From Phycisphaerales bacterium UBA2421 (GTDB lineage Bacteria > Planctomycetota > Phycisphaerae > Tepidisphaerales > Tepidisphaeraceae), in assembly GCA_002343075.1 (NCBI GenBank), contig DDRH01000044.1, positions 99,566 to 163,565 on the forward strand: 64,000 bases of DNA. The letters are read 5' to 3'. A program made the translations under genes and the position numbers. The notes beneath the pieces were generated by a model, which was given only the letters and a program-made list of their open reading frames with translations, did not search any database and was not told the origin of the DNA. Numbering within the stretch: position 1 is the stretch's first letter; each line of letters begins with the position of its first letter. This document shows, in pieces, positions 40,686 to 49,941 of this stretch.

Positions 40686-42215
40686 ATGAGTTTAAGTCAG
40701 TCCATGTCAATGCGGATGGATCAGCGGCAAGTGCTTACGCCGCGAATGATCCAATCGATGGAGATCCTCCAACTGCCGTTGATGGCGCTGCAGGAGCGCA
40801 TCGAGCAAGAGTTGCAGGCCAATCCGGTTCTGGAGCTTCGGCAGGACGACCCGGACGCCATCTGGGATCCCAAAGCTGCCGCCGACGCCTCCGCGGCGGC
40901 CGCGGAGACCTCCGAAGGAGAGCGCGCGTTGGTCGTCGATGATGCGAAAACCGACGGCGCCGAAGATTTCGCCCGGCTGGACCGCATCGCCGACTATCTT
41001 GAAAACTCGGAGTCGGCCACCGATTCGCCCTATAAAAGCCGAGCGGCGCAACAATTCGACGGCGAGCGCGATGGGAAGATGGACGCCATGGCCAATTCGC
41101 CCAGCCGGGGCGAGTCGCTTTCCGAGCACCTTTTGAATCAGTGGGCCTTGCTGGAAATCCCGCCCCACCTCGATGCCGCGGGCCAGGCAATCATCGCGAA
41201 TCTGGATGATTCCGGCTATCTGCGTACGCCGTTCGAGGAGATTCAAAGGCAGATGAAGACGCCCGCGACGACTGCCGAGCTGGAGCAGGCACTCAAGCTA
41301 GTGCAAACGCTCGAGCCCGCCGGCGTAGGTGCGCGGTCTTTGCCGGAGTGCCTGCTGATTCAGCTCGATGCGATCGAGGATGATGAAGTGATGTCTGAAG
41401 GGCACGATTTCGATCTGGAACGGGCACTGTTGCGGTCGTATCAGAAAGATCTGGAACTGAACCGGTATCCGCAGATTGCCAAGTCGCTGGGCAGGGAGAT
41501 TGAGGATATACAGGCCGCCGTCAGGCGGCTGGGCCGGCTTCGCCCGCATCCGGGGAAGCTGTTTGGCCGGGACGAAGCTGCGCCGATTACCCCCGATGCG
41601 ACAGTCTATTTTGACGAAGACACGAAAAAGTACGAAATCAAGATGGCGCGCGAGCCGGCGGACGACCTTTACATTTCCGGCACATACCGGCGCATGCTTA
41701 AGGATAAATCGGTCGAGAAGACCACCCGCGAGTATCTGAACAACAATGTGCGCAACGCGAAGTGGCTGATCGAATCGATTATGCAGCGGTCGAGCACGGT
41801 AAAACGTGTGATTCGGGTTGTGGTCGATGCTCAGCAGGAGTTTTTCGAGCGAGGCCCCGAAGCGCTCAAGCCGCTTCCGATGATTCTAGTCGCCGATCAA
41901 CTAGGGATCCATGTGGCCACGGTCAGCCGGGCAGTGAGCGAGAAATGGATCCAAACCCCGCGCGGCGTGTTCCCGCTACGACGATTTTTCAGCCAAGGCA
42001 CCACCAACACCGGCAGCGGGGAAGATGTCTCATGGGATGCGGTGAAGGAAAAGCTCAAGCAGTTGGTCGATTCCGAAGACAAGACCAACCCGCTGAATGA
42101 TGATGAGCTGGTTGAGAAGCTAAAATCGCAGGGCCTGGACCTCGCCCGCCGGACTGTTGCGAAGTATCGAAAGATTCTCGATATCCCCGTAGCACGGCAA
42201 CGACGGCAGTTTTAG
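40686..42215 (+). CDS. rpoN: RNA polymerase sigma-54 factor
   Basis: 509 residues. The N-terminal activator-interacting region is rich in Gln and Leu (RQVLTPRMIQSMEILQLPL) and is followed by an acidic linker. The core-binding domain, the helix-turn-helix (HVATVSRAVSEKWIQTPRG) and the C-terminal RpoN box (ARRTVAKYRK), which contacts the -24 element, are all present. It directs transcription from -24/-12 promoters with the help of AAA+ activators. Two candidate sites of this type precede the PEP-CTERM nuclease genes in this window. No activator gene is visible nearby. Confidence 0.96.
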   Translation: MSLSQSMSMRMDQRQVLTPRMIQSMEILQLPLMALQERIEQELQANPVLELRQDDPDAIWDPKAAADASAAAAETSEGERALVVDDAKTDGAEDFARLDRIADYLENSESATDSPYKSRAAQQFDGERDGKMDAMANSPSRGESLSEHLLNQWALLEIPPHLDAAGQAIIANLDDSGYLRTPFEEIQRQMKTPATTAELEQALKLVQTLEPAGVGARSLPECLLIQLDAIEDDEVMSEGHDFDLERALLRSYQKDLELNRYPQIAKSLGREIEDIQAAVRRLGRLRPHPGKLFGRDEAAPITPDATVYFDEDTKKYEIKMAREPADDLYISGTYRRMLKDKSVEKTTREYLNNNVRNAKWLIESIMQRSSTVKRVIRVVVDAQQEFFERGPEALKPLPMILVADQLGIHVATVSRAVSEKWIQTPRGVFPLRRFFSQGTTNTGSGEDVSWDAVKEKLKQLVDSEDKTNPLNDDELVEKLKSQGLDLARRTVAKYRKILDIPVARQRRQF

Positions 42216-42473
42216 CACCTCGAAGCGCTCCGGCACATTGAAGGTCTTTTCAAGGCGTTTCCTTCAGAGCTCCGCCGTGCTGGGTAGCCAGTGGAACCGG
42301 AGCATCATGCTCGCCGATTTCCAATCTACTGCATCTGGTGTAGCCAAAAAGCCGACCGCTGGATACTGGGCATTTTTTTGTGCGCTACCGCTTCAAGAAA
42401 AGACGACTGCAGGCGATTCGCACTGGGTGGCAAGTACCAGAGTATATGGTCCGAAATCGGGCAGGCAGTGGTC

Positions 42474-42791
42474 TTATTGCTCCGCCAACTGTCGCAGATA
42501 CTCAAACGAGTAAATCCCGCTGTTGTGGTCGTCGCTCCACTCCAGCCGCAGAGCATAGTTGCCGACAAGCTCGGCGCTCACTACGGCCGTTTCGCCATTA
42601 AATGTCCCGAGTACATTTAGCCGCCTTGGCTTAGCCGATTGCGCCTCGCGTGCGGCGCGACAGGAGGCGCAGGGGCAGTTCGTGCGAAGTTTCGCGAGCG
42701 AAAACTCGGCTCGTTTGCCGTCAGCGAACTCGACCGTGAGCTTTTCGGACTTTTTCAGGTCGATTCGGGTTGGGGTGGTTCGGGTTGACAT
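42474..42791 (-). CDS. DUF971 domain protein
   Basis: 105 residues from the ATG at 42791, whose A overlaps the stop of the upstream small membrane protein gene (TGATG). DUF971 is the domain found at the N-terminus of gamma-butyrobetaine hydroxylase-like proteins; family landmarks are LTVEFADGKRAEF, LRTNCPCASCR and LRLEWSDDHNSGIYSFEYL. The two cysteines in CPCASC suggest a zinc or iron site. Function of the stand-alone form is unclear; iron-sulfur or redox roles have been suggested for relatives. It ends the gatB transcript and converges on rpoN. Confidence 0.88.
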   Translation of the reverse strand: MSTRTTPTRIDLKKSEKLTVEFADGKRAEFSLAKLRTNCPCASCRAAREAQSAKPRRLNVLGTFNGETAVVSAELVGNYALRLEWSDDHNSGIYSFEYLRQLAEQ

Positions 42792-42976
42792 CAGCGTCGC
42801 AGGAAAAGCGCGTAGAGAATCCATGCAATTGCCAGCCCGCAAACGATCAGGCCCACCCACTGCAGAAACTTCGCACGGCCTTTCCCGCCGCGCATCTTAC
42901 GCAGTTCGCGATAGTTTCCCCCGTCAGGCCGAATGCTTCGTCGGCGGGCGGTTTTGTTGAGATATTTAGCACGCAT
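42791..42976 (-). CDS. Small single-pass membrane protein
   Basis: 61 residues, starting MRAKYLNKTARRR. A strongly basic N-terminal half is followed by one hydrophobic helix (LQWVGLIVCGLAIAWILYAL) and ends FLRR, so the N-terminal part should face the cytoplasm. I recognise no family. It lies 77 bases after gatB and its stop overlaps the start of the DUF971 gene, an arrangement that argues it is translated. Confidence 0.6.
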   Translation of the reverse strand: MRAKYLNKTARRRSIRPDGGNYRELRKMRGGKGRAKFLQWVGLIVCGLAIAWILYALFLRR

Positions 42977-43053
42977 CGTTCTGACACAGATTCTACCCGG
43001 ACGGTCATCTGCCGGTAGCCTATGCGCATTTGGGCCAAAACTCACGCAACAGT

Positions 43054-44565
43054 TCAGGCGAGTTTTTGCCGGAGCCGTTCTTGTACCACCTTGGGGTTCA
43101 ACCCCTTCATGCTCTTCATAATCATTCCCACCAGCGCACCGAGCGCCGCCTGCTTGCCTGCTCTGAAATCTTGCAAGGACTTCGGGTTTTCGGCGATCAG
43201 CAGGTCGATTGCAGCATCGACGGCGGTGGTGTCGCTCGACTGAACGAGGCCCATCTCCTGCGCGAGTTGTTCGACGTAGTGCGCGGTCAATGCGTTGCCC
43301 CCGCAGGAGAGTAACTTCTCGAATAAGGGGAGCGCGCTGCTTGCGCCGATCTTACTTGCATCGATGAGTTTGGCTACGTCGGCTAACTGCGACGCTTCCA
43401 ATCCGATTTCGGCGACAGAGTGGTTGCGATCATTGGCTAGTTTTTGCACGACGTTGATCAGCAGATTGGCGACGCGCTTGGCGTCGGCGCCATGCTTCAG
43501 AGTTGATTCGTAGAAATCGCCCACGCCCCGATCCGCCGCCAGCGCCGCGGCGTCAGCTGCGGATAATCCCAGCGCGGTTGCGTACCGCTCGCGCCGCTGC
43601 GCCGGCGACTCACCCACCTGCGACTTCAGTTCCGTCAGCCACACATCATCGATGATCACCGGTACCAGATCGGGGTCGGGGAAATAGCGGTAGTCGTTAG
43701 CCTCTTCCTTATCCCGTTGATGAAACGTCGTTTGCGTCGATTCATCCCAGCCGTAGGTGCTCTTTTTGCCCAGCGTCCCGGTTTCTTCCCACTCGCGCAG
43801 CTGCCTTGCGATTTCGTAACCGGTCGCGCGTTCCAGGACACTAAATGAGTTGAGATTCTTGATTTCGGTGATAGCGGTCTTGTGAACCGCGCCGTGGGTG
43901 TCGGTGATGTGCAAGTTGATGTTAGGCTCAAATCGCATCTGTCCGAGCTGCATTTGCGCGTGACTGACCCCGAGAAACTGCACGCGCTTCTGAAGTTCCT
44001 GTGCAAACAAAACGACCTGCTTGGCCGATGTAAAATCCGGTTCGGTCACTATCTCCAGAAGCGGCGTGCCCGCGCGGTTGAGATCGACGATGCTGTGATC
44101 GATCAGAAACCCGCCGGGCGCTTCGTGCAGCAGCTTTCCGGCATCTTCCTCAAGGTGTGCCCTGCGAATGCGAATGGTCTGTGCGATACCGGTTTCGTCA
44201 GGCACGGTCATCGCGCCTTCATAGCACAGCGGAAGATCGTACTGACTGATCTGATAGTTCTTCGGAAGGTCGGGATAGTAGTAGCTCTTGCGATCCCACT
44301 TGGTGAACTGGTTTATCTTACATCCCAGCGACAATCCCACCTTGATGGAATGCTCAACCGCAGTCTTGTTGATTACCGGAAGTGTGCCGGGCAGGCCGAG
44401 AATCTGCGCGTCCACGGCGCTGTTTGGCTCCGGCGGCGGCGCGCCCGGCCGCAGGTTGCCGCTGGCATTGGCAACCGCGGTAAAGAGTTTGGTGTGCGTG
44501 GCGAGCTGAACGTGAATCTCGAGGCCGATCATCACTCGAATTGATTGTGCGGTTCGTAGAGCCAT
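43054..44565 (-). CDS. gatB: Asp-tRNA(Asn)/Glu-tRNA(Gln) amidotransferase subunit B
   Basis: 503 residues, normal length. GatB binds the misacylated tRNA and amidates Glu-tRNA(Gln) or Asp-tRNA(Asn) with ammonia from GatA, as part of GatCAB. Landmarks are MIGLEIHVQL, GLPGTLPVIN, KSYYYPDLPKNYQISQYD, EDAGKLLH and DYRYFPDPDL, with the YqeY-like helical tail at the C-terminus. Its presence implies indirect tRNA amidation in this organism. It is divergent to the DUF6036 gene (46-base gap) and heads a minus-strand group with two small genes. Confidence 0.97.
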   Translation of the reverse strand: MALRTAQSIRVMIGLEIHVQLATHTKLFTAVANASGNLRPGAPPPEPNSAVDAQILGLPGTLPVINKTAVEHSIKVGLSLGCKINQFTKWDRKSYYYPDLPKNYQISQYDLPLCYEGAMTVPDETGIAQTIRIRRAHLEEDAGKLLHEAPGGFLIDHSIVDLNRAGTPLLEIVTEPDFTSAKQVVLFAQELQKRVQFLGVSHAQMQLGQMRFEPNINLHITDTHGAVHKTAITEIKNLNSFSVLERATGYEIARQLREWEETGTLGKKSTYGWDESTQTTFHQRDKEEANDYRYFPDPDLVPVIIDDVWLTELKSQVGESPAQRRERYATALGLSAADAAALAADRGVGDFYESTLKHGADAKRVANLLINVVQKLANDRNHSVAEIGLEASQLADVAKLIDASKIGASSALPLFEKLLSCGGNALTAHYVEQLAQEMGLVQSSDTTAVDAAIDLLIAENPKSLQDFRAGKQAALGALVGMIMKSMKGLNPKVVQERLRQKLA

Positions 44566-44611
44566 ATCTCACTACAGATTACCGCACATTTGCCGGCTTT
44601 GGGAATCGAAT

Positions 44612-45466
44612 ATGCTACAATCCCGACCGATGGCGACCGCCGTGGATAGTCTGTGGAGCTACGTCAAGGGCCGGCGCTGGATGTCGGCCCGGGTCTTGCT
44701 AGACCATCTGGACTTGGCGGCGGGGACGACCGACCCGGAAGACTTGGACTATCGGTCGCGGCTGCTCATTCGCGATTCCCTTGACGCGCTCGCCGGCCAC
44801 TACGGGCGGCCGTACATCCAATCCCGCATTTCGCGCCTGGCGTCCGCGGGCGCGCTTCAAGCGACCTGGAACACGAAGTTTGACGACGAGACGGGTTTTC
44901 CATCGTTGAAGGATCGAATCATGGAGCCTCTAACGCACGACGATGTGTTCAGTTACCTCCGCGACCTCGCCTGTGATGTCAGAACCCCTACAACGGTAAC
45001 CATTGGCGGTTCGGTTGCGCTGATCCTGCGCGACCTGTTGATACGCGACACGGAAGACATCGATGTGGTCAACGAAGTTCCCCCGACCATCCGTCAGCTG
45101 CATGCCACGCTCGACCGGCTCAGAGAGCGGCATGAGTTGATTCTTGGCCACTTTCAGTCACATTATCTTCCCAGCGGCTGGGAAAGCCGGACAACATTAC
45201 TTGAGACATTCGGACCGCTGCAGGTTCGGTTGGTTGATGCGATCGACGTGCTGCTGACAAAACTTTTCAGCGTTCGCTCGAAGGATTTTGTCGACCTCCG
45301 CTCGGCTTGGAAGCTGATTGACCGCGAGGCATTTCGTGATCGACTCGTACGCGAAACTACCGAGCTTCGCTCAATCGAACGACTGCTGGAGCCAGCAAAA
45401 CGCAACTGGTACGTCCTCACCGGAGAAGACGATTTGCCAGCACTTCGGAGAGACTCCAACGATTGA
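44612..45466 (+). CDS. DUF6036-type nucleotidyltransferase-like protein
   Basis: 284 residues. The middle contains TIGGSVALILRD followed by TEDIDVV, the G-G-S and D-x-D arrangement of the polymerase-beta-like nucleotidyltransferase fold (as in DUF6036 and AbiEii proteins). The N-terminal 100 residues are predicted helical without a known family. Some relatives act in toxin-antitoxin or abortive infection modules, but no partner gene is adjacent, so the role is open. ATG codons at 44612 and 44630 are both possible; no ribosome-binding site decides between them. Confidence 0.65.
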   Translation: MLQSRPMATAVDSLWSYVKGRRWMSARVLLDHLDLAAGTTDPEDLDYRSRLLIRDSLDALAGHYGRPYIQSRISRLASAGALQATWNTKFDDETGFPSLKDRIMEPLTHDDVFSYLRDLACDVRTPTTVTIGGSVALILRDLLIRDTEDIDVVNEVPPTIRQLHATLDRLRERHELILGHFQSHYLPSGWESRTTLLETFGPLQVRLVDAIDVLLTKLFSVRSKDFVDLRSAWKLIDREAFRDRLVRETTELRSIERLLEPAKRNWYVLTGEDDLPALRRDSND

Positions 45467-45572
45467 TGCAGTCGGCGGAAAACAGTCTGGCGCCCACTTG
45501 CGGGCGAAACAGGTGTTTAAGACTCTGTTCTTGGGTTCTGGCCGAAGCAACTCGGTTCGCTTCCGCGATCGA

Positions 45573-46031
45573 TCACGCCGCGCCGTGATGGTGGCAACAG
45601 CCGGCACGGCAGTTGCGAATGTTGAGAATGTGGCCGGTAATCAGCAGCGCGCTGCCCGCCATGGTGATGATCGTGCCCAAGGGCAGGTGAAAATGGTCGT
45701 GGTCGTGTGTTTCGTGCGGCACCGCCAGCGCCGCCCAGACCGCTATGACCCCGACCGAACCGATGATTAGCGGCAGCAAGTGGCCGTGTCGGCGGTAGCC
45801 GCGCCAGAGAGCGTAGCTGGCGATGCCGGTTACGCCCAGCGCGATGAGCTTATGAATAATGGGGTTATGAAACGCCTCCCCGACCGCGGGCAGCGCCAGC
45901 AGCAGCACGGGGGTGAGTAAGCAGTGGACGCCGCACGCCACCGACAGCGCCACCCCAGCCTTGTCGGCAGTGCTGGTTTCTGTGGGGGAGTCGATCGGAG
46001 TTGGCATGGTCAACGCTGCTTCAGACGCCAT
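45573..46031 (-). CDS. MerC-domain membrane protein
   Basis: 152 residues from the ATG at 46031; ATG codons at 46037 and 46007 are alternatives. Four hydrophobic segments begin at VALSVACGVHCLLTPVLLLA, which contains the paired-cysteine motif typical of MerC-type proteins. A His-rich loop (HETHDHDHFH) and a C-terminal CCHHH suggest metal contact. MerC takes up mercuric ion in mer operons; here no mer genes are present, and the many MerC-domain proteins outside mer loci have no settled role. A perfect palindrome lies just upstream of the start. Confidence 0.8.
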   Translation of the reverse strand: MASEAALTMPTPIDSPTETSTADKAGVALSVACGVHCLLTPVLLLALPAVGEAFHNPIIHKLIALGVTGIASYALWRGYRRHGHLLPLIIGSVGVIAVWAALAVPHETHDHDHFHLPLGTIITMAGSALLITGHILNIRNCRAGCCHHHGAA

Positions 46032-46413
46032 CCACATGATTCTATGCAATTTGATTGCATTTACAAGGCGATTGTGTTGCATTTGTGCGCAGGCCGGGCC
46101 GCTCCGCATTCATAAGTTTATTATTGACAGATATTTATGTTGGATTCCCCGCGGCCGGGTGCCCAAGTTCATTCCCGCGGGTGCCATCCCGACACCCCGC
46201 GGCTTTGTGCTGCTTAGACGGACCTGTTCCCCGGAGGTGCCCATCGGCTGCTTTGTTGCGATAACTTCCAGTTCACATCGCGCTAGGATTTCATAAACAC
46301 CTTGACGCCGCGGGCGGGCTTCGTTGCGATGCGAGCCCTTCGGATCGATCATGCCAGCGCCCGCCGCTGGATGCCGGCCCGGTTTTGTGGGTTTGTCCTT
46401 GGAGAATCGGAGC
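46032..46413. other. Intergenic region between MerC-like and phoB-type genes
   Basis: About 380 bases between divergent genes. It holds a 17-base palindrome at 46044-46060 and an AT-rich patch near 46108-46145. The rest is GC-rich and shows no recognisable coding sequence; a short frame around 46324-46400 is Arg-rich and has no family resemblance. Confidence 0.5.
46044..46060. promoter_or_regulatory. Perfect 7-3-7 palindrome, possible metalloregulator operator
   Basis: ATGCAAT-TTG-ATTGCAT lies seven to thirteen bases upstream of the candidate MerC-like start codons. Size and symmetry fit a dimeric repressor of the Fur or DtxR type, which would agree with a metal-related membrane protein. The assignment is inference. 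Confidence 0.4.
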
Positions 46414-47190
46414 ATGCTGCTAATGAGCAAGACGCAAGAATCGTCCCGGTCTGCTGGCGTGCAGGCAAATGCCCGCAAGCACCAGAAGAAGCGCGTGCTG
46501 GTTGTGGATGATGAGCAGGACATCGTCGAGTTGATTCGCTTCAACCTCGAGCGCAACGGCTATGAAGTCTTTACCGCCGCCGACGGAAACGCCGCGCTTG
46601 AATTGGCGCGGAAGCAGGTGCCCGATCTGGTCGTTCTCGATCTGATGTTGCCAGGCATCGACGGCACCGAGGTTGCCCGTCGGCTCAAGGCCGAACCGGC
46701 AACGTCAGGCGTGCCAATCGTGATGCTCACCGCCAAGAGCGAAGAGACGGATGTGGTGGTCGGCCTGACGCTTGGAGCCGACGATTATGTAACCAAGCCG
46801 TTCAGCATCAAGATTTTGCTGGCACGACTCAACAGCGTCCTGCGCAGAAGCGACGCTGCGCCCCCCGGGGCCGGGGATGATGCTCCGCTGCTCAAGGCGG
46901 GCCCGCTGGCGATTGACGCTAGCAAACACGAAGTGACCGTCGATGGCCAGTCGGTCAAACTCACGCTTACCGAGTTCAAGCTGCTGAGCGCGCTCGTGAG
47001 CGCGCGTGGCCGGGTGCTTTCTCGCGATCAACTGATGGACAAGGCGATGGGCTCCGATGTTTTTGTAACCGATCGCGCGATCGATGTTCACGTCACCGCG
47101 ATCCGCAAAAAACTGGGTAGCGCGAGCTATCTCATTCACACCGTGCGCGGCGTGGGATACCGCCTGCAAGAGGATGGCGAGGGGGAGTGA
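46414..47190 (+). CDS. phoB: OmpR/PhoB-family response regulator
   Basis: 258 residues from the ATG at 46414 (GGAG nine bases upstream). The receiver domain has the acidic pocket VVDDEQD and phosphoacceptor Asp in VVLDLMLPG, with the conserved Lys in VTKPF. The C-terminal winged helix shows LTLTEFKLLSALVS, RGRVLSRDQLMD and DVHVTAIRKKLG. It pairs with the kinase gene downstream and resembles PhoB, the phosphate-starvation regulator. Control of the pst-arsenosugar genes at 32.8-39.5 kb is plausible but I could not find a convincing Pho box there, so the name is by resemblance. Confidence 0.85.
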   Translation: MLLMSKTQESSRSAGVQANARKHQKKRVLVVDDEQDIVELIRFNLERNGYEVFTAADGNAALELARKQVPDLVVLDLMLPGIDGTEVARRLKAEPATSGVPIVMLTAKSEETDVVVGLTLGADDYVTKPFSIKILLARLNSVLRRSDAAPPGAGDDAPLLKAGPLAIDASKHEVTVDGQSVKLTLTEFKLLSALVSARGRVLSRDQLMDKAMGSDVFVTDRAIDVHVTAIRKKLGSASYLIHTVRGVGYRLQEDGEGE

Positions 47191-47376
47191 AGCGACGCCC
47201 CCGAGGTGGGTGGGTTTGGACCCGCGGTTGATTCAATTTTTGCGAGGAAAGGGCCGCTTTGATCGCCTGCTGGAGGCCTGCAGACTGCGGCACAGCCATC
47301 CTTGGGGACCGCGTTTTGACTTCTCGGCTTGGGCCCTTCCCAAGCGACACGCGGTGCTCGACAATTCAGCGAACTC

Positions 47377-48801
47377 ATGCCCTCGAAGACCAGCGTCATC
47401 CGAATCATCACCCCGCTTGCGGTTTCGATAGCGCTATCGATGCTTGTTTGTGCTGCGGCGTTTAAGCTGGTCTGGCCGGCAGTCCCGCTGGTTGTCATTG
47501 TGCTCCCGACGGTTGTTGCGAGCCTGCTCACGATTGCGTGGCTGATGATCGTCTTGCGCAAGCGTTGGGTTGGCCCCGTGCGCCATCTCGCCGAGACCGC
47601 CGACCGGATGGCCGCAGGCGATTGGGCGGCGCGTGCTGAAGTAAGCGGTGCGGAAGACCCTCGCTCGCTGGCCGGCCGGCTCAACCTGCTCGCCGCCGCC
47701 GCCGCCAGAGGGATGTCTGATCTGGACCACCAGCGCTCCAATCTGCAACAGCTTGTCGATTCGCTGCCCGACCCCATCCTGCTCTCCGACCCACAGCAGC
47801 ACGTCGTCCTGATCAACACCCCCGCGGCGCGAATGCTGCAGGTGCTCCCGTCTGAAGTTTTGGGGAAGAAGTTTGTCAATGTTGTGAACGATGCGCAGAT
47901 TCTCGATCTGTTCGAGTCGATCCACGAGTCGCCCGTTCACCAGCAGGAGATTCGCATCGCCCGCGCGGGCCAGCGCAACATTTACCAAGGTGTTGGTACC
48001 CGCACCAAAGCCGGCGGCGTGCTTATCGTGCTCCGCAACGTCACCACCATGGCGTCGGCGATTCAGATGAAGACCGATTTTGTCGCCAATGCCAGCCACG
48101 AGCTGCGCACGCCGATTGCCGCGATCAAGATAGCGTTCGAGACGCTCAATGAGGTGTACCGGGAAGACCCCGAAACGTCGCAGAAGTGCATCGGCATTAT
48201 TGAAGGACACATGCACCGGCTGGAAGAACTGCTGCGCGACCTGCTCGACCTTTCGCGCGTGGAAACGACCGACCTCAAGCCGCAGTTGGGCGAAGTGTCG
48301 GCCGCGCAACTGTTTCAGATTCTACGTCAGGCATTGGTGCCGATGGCTCGACAGCGTGAAGTCGAACTGAAATTTGAGGGCGACGAGTTACTGAAGTTCA
48401 GCAGCGATGTGCGGCTGCTCGATCTGACTCTCAAAAATCTTGCTGAGAATGCGATCAAGTTCACACCGCCGGGAGGCAGCGTGACTGTCGCAATATCGAG
48501 ACACGCCCCAGCGGCGGGTGCCGGGTCGGGGTCGCACGCGCCTCTCGCCAGCGAGATAAGGATCATCGTCGCCGACACGGGTGTCGGAATCCCGCAGGAA
48601 CATCTTGATCGCGTTTTCGAGCGGTTTTATCAAGTCGAGCCTGCCCGCACCGGCGGGGGCATGCGCGGGACCGGGTTGGGACTGGCAATCGTGAAGCACG
48701 CCGTTCATGCACTCGGCGGCACGATCGAACTGCGAAGCGCATTGGGCAAAGGTACGACCGCTGTCTGCACCATCCCCGACCGCACGGCGGGGCGAAAGTA
48801 G
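47377..48801 (+). CDS. phoR: PhoR-type sensor histidine kinase
   Basis: 474 residues from the ATG at 47377. Two transmembrane segments near the N-terminus, a HAMP-like segment, a PAS domain (LQQLVDSLPDPILLSD), the dimerisation/phosphoacceptor box NASHELRTPIAAIK with the catalytic His, and the ATP-binding domain (LAENAIKFTPPGG, VADTGVGIPQEHL, GTGLGLAIV). The architecture with HAMP, PAS, HisKA and HATPase matches PhoR-type kinases. It lies 186 bases downstream of the response regulator gene and probably phosphorylates it. No phoU is seen in the window. Confidence 0.9.
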   Translation: MPSKTSVIRIITPLAVSIALSMLVCAAAFKLVWPAVPLVVIVLPTVVASLLTIAWLMIVLRKRWVGPVRHLAETADRMAAGDWAARAEVSGAEDPRSLAGRLNLLAAAAARGMSDLDHQRSNLQQLVDSLPDPILLSDPQQHVVLINTPAARMLQVLPSEVLGKKFVNVVNDAQILDLFESIHESPVHQQEIRIARAGQRNIYQGVGTRTKAGGVLIVLRNVTTMASAIQMKTDFVANASHELRTPIAAIKIAFETLNEVYREDPETSQKCIGIIEGHMHRLEELLRDLLDLSRVETTDLKPQLGEVSAAQLFQILRQALVPMARQREVELKFEGDELLKFSSDVRLLDLTLKNLAENAIKFTPPGGSVTVAISRHAPAAGAGSGSHAPLASEIRIIVADTGVGIPQEHLDRVFERFYQVEPARTGGGMRGTGLGLAIVKHAVHALGGTIELRSALGKGTTAVCTIPDRTAGRK

Positions 48802-48843
48802 GCAGCGCGTTTCAAGCGACAACATCGCCGCTATACTCGACTT

Positions 48844-49710
48844 ATGTCAGCCACAATCATCGACGGCACTGCGATCGGCAATCGCATCAAGCAGGAGATC
48901 GCCGCCCAGACCGCCCGGCTTGCCAGTGAGGGCAAGCGCGTGCATCTCACCGCGGTCATTGTCGGATCAACCCCCGCGGCGGAGGTGTATGCCAATCGAC
49001 AGGGCGAGGCATGCCGCGCCGTCGGAATCGATTACACCCTCCAAACACTTCCCGACGACATCAGCCAACGGCAACTCCGCGATGAGATTCGCAAGCTTAA
49101 CAAAGATAAATCCGTCACCGGCATCATGCTGCACGCCCCGGTTCCCCCGCACATCGACCTGGCACGCATGCAGTTTGAGATCGACGTCACCAAAGATGTC
49201 GAAGGAGTGAACCCTGCAAACATCGGCTATGTGGTCTACGGCCACACGCTCATCGCCCCTTGCACCGCCGGCGCGGTCGTCGAACTGATTCACTCCACCG
49301 GCATCGATCTCTATGGCAAGGAAGCGGTAATCGTGGGCGCCAGCGAAATCGCCGGCAAGCCGATCGCCCTGCTGCTGCTTGGCGAAGGCGCAACGCCCAC
49401 GCTGTGCCACATCGGCACGCGCGACCTCATCAGCCACACCCGGCGCGCCGATATCCTGGTGGTTGCGGTGGGCAAACCCGGGTTGATCGGCGCAGCACAT
49501 GTGCGCGCCGGCGCGATCGTGATCGATGTCGGCATTAATCGCGTCAAACAACCCGACGGCACAAGCAAAACCGTCGGTGACGTGCAGTTCGACGCCGTTC
49601 AACCCATCGCCAGCCACCTCACCCCCGTCCCCGGCGGGGTGGGGCCAATGACCGTGGCGATGCTGCTAAAAAACACGCTCCGTGCAGCGGAGATTGTGCT
49701 GGGGAAGTGA
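48844..49710 (+). CDS. folD: FolD-like methylenetetrahydrofolate dehydrogenase/cyclohydrolase with altered active site
   Basis: 288 residues, normal length. Classical FolD oxidises methylene-THF and hydrolyses methenyl-THF to formyl-THF. The Rossmann part is typical (IVGASEIAGKP, ILVVAVGKPGLIG, VIDVGINR, TPVPGGVGPMTVA). The catalytic set of E. coli FolD is Tyr50, Lys54, Gln98 and Asp121; the aligned residues here are Tyr49, Gln53 (in VYANRQGEAC), His97 (in GIMLHAPVP) and Glu120 (in KDVEG). Three of four are replaced, including the lysine essential for cyclohydrolase activity. It may be a dehydrogenase only, or use another substrate. Confidence 0.88.
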   Translation: MSATIIDGTAIGNRIKQEIAAQTARLASEGKRVHLTAVIVGSTPAAEVYANRQGEACRAVGIDYTLQTLPDDISQRQLRDEIRKLNKDKSVTGIMLHAPVPPHIDLARMQFEIDVTKDVEGVNPANIGYVVYGHTLIAPCTAGAVVELIHSTGIDLYGKEAVIVGASEIAGKPIALLLLGEGATPTLCHIGTRDLISHTRRADILVVAVGKPGLIGAAHVRAGAIVIDVGINRVKQPDGTSKTVGDVQFDAVQPIASHLTPVPGGVGPMTVAMLLKNTLRAAEIVLGK

Positions 49711-49941
49711 TGTCCGGCATGCGGAAATGCCGCAAGGTCATTTCGTGGGTCCTGATGATATTTGGTTCGGCGATTTGCTTCGGGGTGCCGCCTGAACATC
49801 TCATCGCATACCACGCTGTCGCGACTACCATTGGCAAGTGGAGGTGCGATGCCGGGCCTGAGCGCCAGCCACGAGCCAGAGTAATCTATAAAAAATTTCG
49901 ACAATATTCGACATCGTCTGCAAACGACCCACATGGCATAG
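49711..49941. other. Intergenic stretch after folD
   Basis: About 230 bases without a supported gene. A short hairpin (CGGCAT-N6-ATGCCG, 49715-49732) follows the folD stop but has no T run. Frames on both strands show no family resemblance. Confidence 0.4.
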
